Below, piece after piece: positions 22,864 to 31,200 of a stretch of 64,000 bases of DNA. Both the position numbers and the translations under genes were made by a program. Under the pieces are notes generated by a model. The model worked only from the letters and a program-made list of their open reading frames with translations, made no database searches and was not told the origin of the DNA. Origin of the DNA: Marsupella aquatica (Eukaryota > Marchantiophyta); assembly GCA_973895155.1 (NCBI GenBank), contig OZ316892.1, forward strand, positions 12,462,001 to 12,526,000, given 5' to 3'. Within the stretch, counting starts at the first letter, position 1; every line of letters starts with the position of its first letter.

Positions 22864-25800
22864 CTACACTGTTGCAAGCTTAGAGAAAGCAAGTCGAATG
22901 GTTGACCCGCTGAATAGGCTTGCGTGTTTGCAGACCAGTGCCTCTGTTGATTGTTCCTCATTTTCAAATAATACCAGTGCCTGCTTTTTACCATTTGACT
23001 CGAAGACTTTTGCGTTGATGACATTGCCATGGGCGGCCAGGTGTGCAGTGATGTCATCCACTGTCACATCGACAGGAAGACTAGAAACATGAATCATCTT
23101 AGTCGGCGCACAACAATACCGGTAATTTTTCGCAGCATTCCGATTGAAACGGTTTAGGTTCGAACCAGAATAATCATGTGTATCAGGGGACGGGTTTATT
23201 TGAGAGTGCTTTGAGAAATTCACTTCCATACGCTTGCCAAACAGAGTCACACCCTACGAAAACGACAATGAGAATATATTAGACAATCAATGGCACTCTC
23301 ATACCCGCAAACCAAGATAGCAGGACACAACAAACAAGAAAAATGAGACATACCCTCAGGTAATTAACAGCAAGTTCTGCTTGAAAACCATCACCCATCT
23401 GAATGAGGGCATGGTCAGGCTTGTTGTGCAGCAGCTTGATTCGCATGATATTACCGTAGTTGGAAAACAAATTGAAGAGTTTGTCTGCATCCACTTTCTG
23501 GAGAAGGAAGAAGTTTGTGCATGAGATCAGCAAGCAATTACGGTACCTAGTCCAAAGCAGCAGCGTCTGAAGAGGAGCGACAAGATTTGAATTTATCACT
23601 CAAAAGAACAGGTAATCCTTTCAGTTTTACCTCAGGATTCAGGTTGGAAACAAGAAGTGTACTTCTTTCGTTTGTACCAGTAATTCCAGGAGGGAGAACA
23701 CCACCAAAAACAGCAGCGGCAGCTGCAGCAGACGCACCAACCATAGGAACCTGAAAAAGCAAACACAGGTGGCATTAAGTGATAACTTATGAGAGAACCC
23801 AAGGCACGTAAAGCCGAATCCATACATTAATTACTTAGTTTCAGAATTTTTGGAATGCCACTTTAGGAGCGGAAAGCCATACGTGGGAATCCCCAAATGC
23901 CAAGCAAACATGTACAGACCATCCTCTAAGCGCAGGTTTATCAGAGGTTTAAACGACTCACCTGGTAGGAATTCATGTTCATACTATTCATGCTGTTCAT
24001 GTTCATCTGCTGGGGGGGGCCCACCGATTGTTGATAGTTTACTGCCACCACCGTCAAATGAAATGAGAACGAGAAAAAAAGTCGAAAGTAGCTGAGCCCT
24101 AAACTGATTCGCCACAATGAGCACAAGACTTGATCACGTCTACAGTACAGCAGATAGGCTACTCAAAATTCGCATTTTATCAAAATAGTTCGTACGGAAT
24201 TAATGCCCCATGATTCATACCTTGACGAGGACCTGCAATATCAAACATAGCAGGTCTAGGCGGCCCACCAGGTTGCATACCATAAACACCTTCTCCAAAC
24301 AGGGACGACTGCGTCAAAAACAATCTCTGTTAAGATGAACCAAGGAAACTACCAGTTTTGTCAAAGCTTTCTTTCGTATCACTGCACCACGGATGAAAGG
24401 GAAATGCAAACTGCCTTGAAGCAACTCATCATAGTACGACAGACCTCGCTCGAAATGATTGCACAAGAAACTCGAGAAGAACCTTATCCCATTACATCGG
24501 ACTAGCTAAGAAAACGTACCATAATGTTGCTATTAGGTGAATTCCCAGTAGGCCTCGATTGTTGTTCAGAAGGTAATCCACTGTTCGTGTAATCCCTGAA
24601 TAGAGATACAGAACGTGAAAATTCAGTCGCTGACATTGTCACAAGAGAAAAAAATACACAATCAGGGAGAAGGAAATCCGCTTACCTGGTGCGCTCGTTG
24701 TTATAGTTCACTTGCAGCTCTTGGAGGCTGGAAATCATGAAAAGTGGGAGCTTCAGTGCGCATGCAGTTGCACCAGCAAGTGACAAACCAGAAACTTGGA
24801 CGTCCAGCCATAAATAATCCAAACTGCAGAGAGAACTTACTTGGAGAATTGGATATCTAAGGTGCAGCAGCCGTCGTATATATTACGACCCTGCAAAATT
24901 ATACCCATAGAGAATTTAACATCAACATGTATTGTTATCAATCATAAGATTCAGACAGAATGCATCTATGACATGCCAAGAGTATTACCTGTCCCCCCAT
25001 CCGTGGGATTCATGCGAACTATATAATTCATTTTTTTTATAAAAAAGCATTACCTGAAGGGTGTTCCTTGCTTGAATGGCACTCTGCTGCGAGGAAAACT
25101 GCAATAATGCTTGAAGACCTGCAAACCCAAGGAAGAAATTTCACTCGCCGCTCTTTCATGTAGTCTTGTTTCTCCACTAGGCAGAGGGAGGTTATTTGTT
25201 ATAGACGTGAAGTAAAACGTTTGATGAACGCAACACTCAACCTCACGGAAACATGTGCAATATAAGTACGAAAACAGTCTCCACAAGCGTTAAAAAAAAA
25301 CAAAATGGCGGTGAAGCAACTATATTCTAGCTTTCTTAAATCTAGCGTACTTCATGCTCAAGAACGGCGTGGAATACCCCAACGCAGCTACGTTGTCCAA
25401 CAGATGATGAGAGACAAGACTAAGAGAATCAAGAATGAGTGAACGAAAGAGAAGCTGACCAGCTGACTTCTGGAAGGTGACGATCTTCTCGACATAGCCA
25501 TGAGGGGAAAACACTTGGTGCAGCACATCCACGGTGATAGGATAGAGCGGATTGTGAATGGTAATTAAGAGGATTCGGTTGGGCTGCAGTTCCTGAAGAA
25601 GGTCCGCAACGAAACCAGCAAAGATAGAGCCAGGGCGTTGGAGAGAGGACAGAAGTAAGAGAATGCAAGCAGAAAGGTAACGAAGAGTCAGCAAGAGAGG
25701 AGAGCGAAAAAAGACCTCCAGGCGAAAACAGATCCCAGGAAGGCCAGGAGTCAGTAGACGGTGGAATAGAAACCTAGCTACCCGAAATAACTTTCGTCGG

Positions 25801-26601
25801 GAGGAGCAGCAGCAGAAGAACTACTGGCGGCACCAACAAACCTGATCTGCGGAAGAACGCCTAAGTTGACCGGGTTGGTCTATTGTCGTCAGTTCTTGGT
25901 GTGAGGAGAACTGCATGTAGACGTTCCGACCTCTGCACACATGGTAAAAGACAAATAAATACCCATTATAGCTCTACAAGAAAGTGATGAGTGCATAGAC
26001 GATCAATTAATCGACTTACTCACAAAATTAAAGCTTTGGCGAATACTAGTGATTGCAGCAAAACCTACCTTACACTGGGCTGGATCGTGGAGTAGTATTG
26101 CATGACATTAATCGCAGAAGGAATGTCCTGCATTTGCAACAGGGCCTGCACACCATCCATGAAAATCTTAGCCACCACAATGAGACTTGAACAAGAAGTG
26201 CATACCTACGCCCTTTCACACTCATTTCATCTACAGATATCCGTAAACCTTAATTCAACGCCGTCAGACCATTCTCGAGCTAAATCGTTGAACTGGGTTA
26301 GTGCGCACCTGATTTTTCGCACGAAGCATCACAACCTTCTGTACAACTCCAAATGACTGAGAAAGTTGAAGAAGATCATGCTGTATTGGATAGAAGACAT
26401 TGAAACGAAAACGAGATTAAAAACAACCTTCCGCTAGCCTTAGTCACATGGGCATAACGGAACCCATCAATAAAAATGACCCGAACAGAATTATGGCAAA
26501 CAGTAAAAGACGGGGAACAAATAAAGTATCAAGGGCAAAACTACCTCAGTTATTTCGGGGCCCACGTTCCGAAAATGAAGGACCTTAGATGGCTCTGTCA
26601 T
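22864..26601 (-). CDS. PTB: Polypyrimidine tract-binding protein homolog, four RRMs
   Basis: Fourteen exons in coding order: 26601-26545, 26380-26309, 26145-26069, 25932-25842, 25592-25460, 25118-25054, 24890-24841, 24727-24686, 24595-24520, 24308-24221, 24041-23962, 23750-23631, 23497-23354, 23253-22864. The product is 494 residues. The start is ATG 26601 (MTEPSKVLHFRNVGPEITE). RRM1 spans about residues 6-80 (AKNQALLQMQD), RRM2 about 103-175 (NRILLITIHNPLYPITVDVL), RRM3 about 307-375 (STLLVSNLNPE, YGNIMRIKLLHNKPDHA) and RRM4 about 417-491 (KMIHVSSLPVDVT, ALVLFENEEQSTEALV). The linker between RRM2 and RRM3 holds Met/Asn repeats (NMNSMNSMNMN) and an alanine run. This is the Arabidopsis PTB1/PTB2 type, about 400-430 residues there; the excess is in the linker. 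These proteins bind pyrimidine-rich RNA and control splicing. All introns are GT-AG. Confidence 0.95.
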
Positions 26602-27291
26602 CTTGAACTTCGCGGCAGCACCCTGATGTAAAAGAAAATTTCCCTGTCTCCACTTGGAAGGTTGTATGCAAGCAGAAAATCCCTATCAGACCACAGATCC
26701 AACGACAACTAAGTTGAGTAACTAAAATCACAAATTGGTTAGGCTTCTCGCCAATGAAGAAAGCTATTACTTTCCGCGGACTTTTCCGACTCAAAGGGAA
26801 CGGTCCACATGTCTCTCAGAAATCTACAAAGAGAACCCCCTAACTGTATGGCCGCATTGCTGTTGCGAAAAACCATCCCTCCGAGGTGAGAGACTCTGAA
26901 ACCAGAGCTATGTATGTGTAGACGCAGGGAACAACCGTCCGCGCAGCATAATTATGCCCATGCAATCCTCGCAAAAAGAGGGAGACGTCCACACCTTACA
27001 TCGTTAACAAACGGTAACGAGCTCATACGGTCCTACTGAAGAGAGAATATCGTACTCTACCGTATCACTGAGGTCTACACCTCTTCGACAGACGACGGCA
27101 CACGAAGGCGATGGCGTCGAAACTCGAGCTCCCGACGAACTGCAAGGATATCGGACGCAACGACCCCGTAGACACGGCCAACGTGCCCGGACGAGGAAGG
27201 CAACGAAACATGAGCGACAACCTACGCGTTCGTCTTCTGACCGACTAGTAACCTAACGCTGCCGAGAGCAACGTCGCGCCCTGCAAACGCC
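26602..27291. promoter_or_regulatory. Presumed bidirectional 5' region between PTB and the divergent Q/E-rich ORF
   Basis: This 690-bp interval separates the PTB start codon (minus) from the ATG of the plus-strand ORF at 27292. It should contain the PTB 5' UTR, possibly with a 5' UTR intron, and promoter elements. 27060-27280 is GC-richer and has many CG dinucleotides, as expected near a transcription start. No TATA box or other specific element could be assigned. Confidence 0.4.
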
Positions 27292-27314
27292 ATGTCGCAC
27301 AAGAATAACAGCCC

Positions 27315-27326
27315 TCCAAAGCAGCA

Positions 27327-27359
<33 letters not shown>

Positions 27360-27360
27360 C
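27315..27360 (+). repeat. CAG trinucleotide repeat
   Basis: A run of CAG triplets interrupted once by AAG (about 6 + 5 repeats) encodes polyglutamine in the plus-strand frame. It is a candidate variable microsatellite close to the PTB promoter. Confidence 0.85.
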
Positions 27361-27499
27361 CCCACCCCAACCAAAGCTGAATTAAAAACGTCCCAAGAGA
27401 ATGTAATTGTCCCGACCAAACGGGCCACAGCAGGTCGAGCTTCAAGCTCTGCTGCCTTCCTCGAAGAAACGCACCGTGGTCACGGAACGTAGGAGCTGA

Positions 27500-27596
27500 C
27501 CGAGCATGAGCAGGGTGAGGAGCAGGAGCAGGGTGAGGAGCAGGAGCATGAGCAGGATGAGGAGCAGGAGGAGGATGAGCAGCAGGAGGAGTCTCG
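27500..27596 (+). repeat. GAGCAGG minisatellite
   Basis: An imperfect purine-rich repeat of GAGCAGG/GTGAGGAGCAGGAGCA units gives E/Q-rich translation in the plus frame and Ser/Cys-rich translation on the other strand. Confidence 0.8.
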
Positions 27597-27814
27597 TCTG
27601 CCTCCTCGTAATAAGGACTTCGCTTGGTTTCTAACCGACGCCCAAAACGACGATTCTATTGCCTCCACCTCTACACCACCATAACCATACGTGACGAGCT
27701 CGAAACTGAAGCACAAGACAGGAAGAGCAAAGACGTCGAGTGGGGCTGTGGGGGTGTGAGAGAGGCCATAAGTGCACCCTAATAATAAAACCGCATGGTC
27801 ATAGGAGAACCTCG

Positions 27815-28477
27815 AGTTAGTCCTATTTAGAGCCTTCGGAGGGCCTTGTGGGGATGTAATAGGGCCTGTCAAAGTTGAGTTAGTCCTATTTAGAGGGCCT
27901 TATGGGATGTGATAGGGCGCGTCAAAGTTGTCCCTTAACTCTTTGGTTACCACCTTTTTTTTGTTGGATGTACCACCTTTATGAAGTATGTATTTTGGTA
28001 ACCCATAAGGATTCTCTCCTGTCCGTAAGTCTGTTTTATGTCCTGAGCCGTAACTCAGGTACAACTGTGCTTTGACACGCCCTAATAGTACGAGTCAAAG
28101 TTCAGCCATAAGGGTCCCACATTTTATCATGATATGTTAAAATGATGATTTTTTAATCATACATATCATAACATCCTCCTTTGTACGTACCTATATCATG
28201 GTGGAGCCCTAGAGTCACAGTCTATAAGCTTCACTCTAGAAGCCTAGACCTCAACTCTAGCTTCCCATCGCACTTTCTATATAAGATTTAGAGGGCCTTG
28301 TGGGATGTAATAGGTGTCACGGGTGATAACTGCACCCTAAACCACATTGGGGAACAGTCCTATTTGGAGGGCCTTATGGGATGTCATAGGTGTCACAGGC
28401 AATAACTGCACCCTAAACCACATTGTCAGAGGAGAACCTCAAGTTAGTCCTACTTAGAGTGTCATATGGGATGTAAT
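27815..28477 (+). repeat. Dispersed 'GAGGGCCTTATGGGATGTAATAGG' unit, about five copies, with a 75-bp duplication
   Basis: Variants of a roughly 24-bp phrase (core GGCCTTATGGGATGT) occur near 27842, 27893, 28291, 28366 and 28456, usually preceded by AGTCCTATTTAGA and followed by ATAGG. The copies at about 28285 and 28362 belong to a roughly 75-bp tandem duplication that also repeats TAACTGCACCCTAAACCACA. The phrase often lies directly left of the miniature elements described below, so it may be the sequence they repeatedly inserted into, or part of a larger parent repeat. Confidence 0.7.
27915..28082. mobile_element. Miniature inverted-repeat element, family member 1 (168 bp)
   Basis: The element has ends GGGCGCGTCAAAG and CTTTGACACGCCC as inverted repeats, flanked by TA on both sides (ATA|GGG and CCC|TAA). 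Its right half, with GTTTTATGTCCTGAGCCGTA before the end, resembles members 2 and 3. No coding capacity. TA duplication and a short length suggest a Tc1/mariner (Stowaway-like) or similar cut-and-paste origin; the superfamily is inference. Confidence 0.68.
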
Positions 28478-28478
28478 A

Positions 28479-28646
28479 GGATCATGTGTCAAAGTTCAGC
28501 CATAATAAAAGTCTTATGGCTGAAAATGTTGGGACATAAGATTTGTATGGGGCATGTATGTAGGTCGCCAATAAGGAATGTCCTGGCCATAAAAGAGTTT
28601 TATGTCTTTGCCCGTACCTTCTTTATGACATTGTTTTGACATGCCC
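28479..28646. mobile_element. Miniature inverted-repeat element, family member 2 (168 bp)
   Basis: It begins GGATCATGTGTCAAAGTTCA and ends TTGTTTTGACATGCCC, with the same length, flanking TA and internal phrases (CTTATGGCTGAAAATGTTG, GTTTTATGTCTTTGCCCGTA) as the neighbouring members. Its right end abuts member 3 through the junction CCCTAATAGGG. Confidence 0.68.
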
Positions 28647-28651
28647 TAATA

Positions 28652-28818
28652 GGGTGTGTCAAAGCAGTGACATAAGCAAGGTTTTATGGCTAAAAATCTC
28701 TGGACATTCCATCCTGATGGGGCACGTAGTTAGGTAGTCGGTGACATTTTTGTTTAGATTGTAGAACCATTTTATGTCCTTGACTATGACTCAGTGACGG
28801 CCTTGCTTTGACACACCC
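28652..28818. mobile_element. Miniature inverted-repeat element, family member 3 (167 bp)
   Basis: This is the best preserved member. The left end GGGTGTGTCAAAGCA is matched exactly, in inverted orientation, by the right end TGCTTTGACACACCC, and both ends are flanked by TA. Internal phrases TTTTATGGCTAAAAATCTCT and CATTTTATGTCCTTGACTAT match members 1 and 2. Four bases after its right end lies the start of the second solo LTR. Confidence 0.75.
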
Positions 28819-29120
28819 TAATTGTAAGAAATCGCCAGCTCAGACTAGACAGCAAATGTGGAACATGAGAGAGACACTTAATCACATACTACACCGACGA
28901 GACACCACAAGTGGAAAAACTCTTTAAGGATCCATAGCATATGAGATTACATGTGAAGAATGAGGGAGAGAGAGTTCTCCCTCCAACCTATACCCCCCAA
29001 GGGGACTAAAATGTGTGGGCCTCAATGAGTGTATCTTTTTCTAATCTAACCAAGGGTCAACTAACCCTAACAAGGCCAAACTAACTAAGTTGAGAACTAG
29101 AGTCAATTCCTAACACTAAT
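28818..29120 (-). mobile_element. Solo LTR, copy 2 (293 bp), reverse orientation, with 5-bp target-site duplication
   Basis: The unit 28823-29115 read on the minus strand starts TGTTAGGAATTGACTCTAG and ends CGATTTCTTACA, and aligns along its whole length with copy 1 at 10111-10403; both are 293 bp. It is flanked by CTAAT at 28818-28822 and 29116-29120. It inserted exactly at the junction between miniature elements 3 and 4: removing it restores CCCTAATAGGGTG, the same junction seen between members 2 and 3. It is therefore younger than those elements. No internal retrotransposon sequence remains. Confidence 0.88.
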
Positions 29121-29121
29121 A

Positions 29122-29366
29122 GGGTGTTTTCGGGGGTGTTTCAAAGCTTCAAAGTTGCAGACAATGGTTGTTGGCCATAATTTTTTTCTCCTGGTTATGT
29201 TAAAAAAACATTTGTTACATTTGCCTCTAGAGTGACTTATTGTCATGGCATATCACCAATCGTTATGGCAAAAAGTTATGGATTATGAACTTGGTAGTCC
29301 ATAGTTTTTGTCCGTAACCTTAACTACTGAGTTAAGGTCCATCAAATTTGAAGTTTTGACATGCCC
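29122..29366. mobile_element. Miniature inverted-repeat element, family member 4 (245 bp, diverged)
   Basis: It starts GGGTGTTTTCGGGGGTGTTT and ends AAGTTTTGACATGCCC, flanked by TA on both sides. The right third (TTTTTGTCCGTAACCTTAAC then the conserved end) matches the other members, while the left part is longer and diverged. No coding capacity. Confidence 0.55.
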
Positions 29367-30800
29367 TAACACCTCTACAAATGAGAGCTTCCGTTTGAGT
29401 CTTGAGGGGTTATTATTGCCCAGAATGCTCCACAAACAGGGCCTTACTACACTTAAAGGTTTGAGAGATTTTTTCTTTTTTTAATTTTAGTGAAAGTCAA
29501 GTAGAATATTCCTGAAGAGGTGATTCTGATCTTGGCGGGGCATTATGCTCCCAAAATGCCCTGAAAAATGCAAAGGGAAAAATCATGAAGGACATTAGGG
29601 ATAAGGATAGCCAATGTTTGGGCGAGGATTACTCCATTCTAACCTTTATGTTTGGAATGTGAGCGTAAGGTGACTGGTGGAGACTAGGTGGCACACGGGA
29701 AGCTTTTTTAAATGTCCAGATAATAGGGTTACAATCTAGTACCCTGCCTGGACCTCAGATATTATACGTATATCTTTTTTGGAAGACAGTGCATCTCAAC
29801 TTCACTAAACTCCAGGCAAACCTCTAAGTGCTAAATTTTCCAGAAAAGAGTTCATATACTCTCATCAAGAACTTTCAAATTTTGTTAATTGAGAAATGCA
29901 TGCATGTTCAAATTAAGTAGAGTACATCCTCCACTAATATATATTATAGTAATATTGCAATGTTAGTTATTATGCAAACTCGCCTAAAGAGGCATGGTTG
30001 CGTGGTAGCTCACGTGAGTTGAGACTCATAGGTCTAGAGTTCAAATTTTGTGGTTGGTTGTTCCCTTTATGAGGGGTTTCACATATTTCCCACAAAAACC
30101 AAGAAACAAAAGTTATTTTGTGGACTCTATCTCCTCTAGAAAGCTTGCACCTGAGCATTTTGAGTACTTGACCCTTCATTAGACTAGAGGCGTAGTAGAA
30201 AGTATGGCACAAAAGCTGAAGTGCATGGTGCTTTTAGTGGAAGTTTATTTTGCTTATACGAACATTAGTGTATTCTTATTAGTTGGTTCGTCCATAGATA
30301 AACATAAGTATGAATAATGACATAGGAATTTGGGGGTGACATATGTCATCATGAGGTTGGTCCATGTGTCACTTACTTATAGGCACAAGATATTGTGGAA
30401 TGGGAATTAGACTGGGCACAAGAGCTTTATACCCTACGAGCCCTATGGCAGTGCTTTGCACTGTGCAAGGAGGGCAGGCCCATAGGGATTGGCTGGGGCA
30501 TTATGGGGCAGCGGGAAACAAATATGTGATAGGGGTGTACATTTCTCTCATCAATGGTCAGCAAAAACAGCTAATCAAATCCAACAGCTGTGGATCTTTC
30601 CCGGCCAGGAGCTTTTTTGTATTGGGATGAAGGACAAAAAAAGGTGGGATCTCTTATTTATAATTGTAGATGTTCACTCCATTATGCCTTAGGATTTTTT
30701 GGGGGGATAAATAGATTTTGTTAGGTATGTACTCTTAGTCGTCTAGGGTTACATTGTAACCATAGTTAGGGCTCATCTTGGTCGCAAACTAGGTTAGGTT
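29367..30800. other. Spacer, no gene; holds one SINE-like segment
   Basis: No coding region recognised. The segment at about 29991-30060 resembles a tRNA-derived SINE head and is listed separately. The open frame near 30364-30630 has no recognisable motif. Confidence 0.4.
29991..30060 (+). mobile_element. Possible tRNA-derived SINE head
   Basis: GGTTGCGTGGTAGCTCACGT resembles a degenerate RNA polymerase III A box (TGGTAGCTCACG), and GGTCTAGAGTTCAAATTTTG about 40 bp later resembles a B box (core GTTCAAAT). This spacing is that of plant SINEs. No flanking duplication or poly-A/T tail could be assigned, and it does not fold as a complete tRNA, so the call is tentative. Confidence 0.35.
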
Positions 30801-31200
30801 AACTACATTGTTCACCGTAATTAGTGTTAGTAAAATTGTTTTTACAACTAGTGTTAGTAAAAAATTAGTGTTGCTAACACTAATTTTGGTAAAAGTGTTT
30901 TGAGTCCAACTAACACAATTTTTGTTGGTTTTCAAGACAGATTTTTCCCACTTTAGTTTAAATTGCTTGTAAAAAATGGATAATCTTGCGTCCAAAATAA
31001 CACTGATTGTTGTGGATTTTTCATAATAGTTTTTTCCTCTCTATTTTGTCACTCTTAAGACCACAGTAACACTAATTCATATGAGCAAAAATAGTGTTAG
31101 CACAAAATTAGTGACTAACACTAATTCATGAGTAGACCCTGAAAAATGGGCGCTCTCGAATTAGTGTTAGTCACACTAATTATGGTGAACAGTGTAGGTT
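30801..31200. mobile_element. 400-bp inverted-repeat element (MITE-like)
   Basis: The left end AACTACATTGTTCACCGTAA continues into TTAGTGTTAG. The right end, read in reverse complement, is AACCTACACTGTTCACCATA and continues ATTAGTGTG, a terminal inverted repeat of about 30 bp with a few mismatches. Inside, the words TTAGTGTTAG and CTAACACTAATT recur many times in both orientations, so the whole element could fold into a long hairpin. There is no coding capacity: the minus-strand frame at 30995-30789 is simply translation of these repeats. The target-site duplication is not clear. Confidence 0.65.

Larger units (their letters stand above)
27292..27684 (+). pseudogene. Gln/Glu-rich ORF with one in-frame stop, divergent from PTB
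   Basis: An ORF starts at ATG 27292 with MSHKNNSPPK followed by two glutamine runs (CAG repeats at about 27318-27359) and continues to a TAG at 27490-27492. The same frame stays open for another 63 codons after that stop: ELTEHEQGEEQEQGEEQ, further E/Q repeats encoded by a GAGCAG minisatellite (about 27507-27590), and then a normal-looking tail, RNKDFAWFLTDAQNDDSIAS, ending at TAA 27682-27684. Reading through the single stop would give about 130 residues. It may be a recently disabled gene, a gene with stop readthrough, or chance coding within low-complexity DNA. I do not recognise a family. The minus-strand translations of the same DNA are Ala- or Ser/Cys-rich shadows. Confidence 0.35.

Noticed and set aside
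25774-25841. Extension of PTB exon 4 into an Ala/Ser-rich stretch (AASSSSAAAAPPDESYFG)
   Set aside because: The attractive peptide is in a different frame from exon 4; in the correct frame the extension hits a stop after seven codons. The exon was ended at 25842, which joins exon 5 in frame.
27222-27445. Minus-strand polyalanine or polycysteine frames across the CAG repeat
   Set aside because: Pure translation of the trinucleotide repeat. The plus-strand frame has the more protein-like flanks.
29991-30060. Functional tRNA gene
   Set aside because: The A- and B-box-like words are degenerate and no acceptor or anticodon stem pairing could be drawn.
30789-30995. 68-residue minus-strand frame
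   Set aside because: It falls inside the inverted-repeat element and is translation of its internal repeated words.
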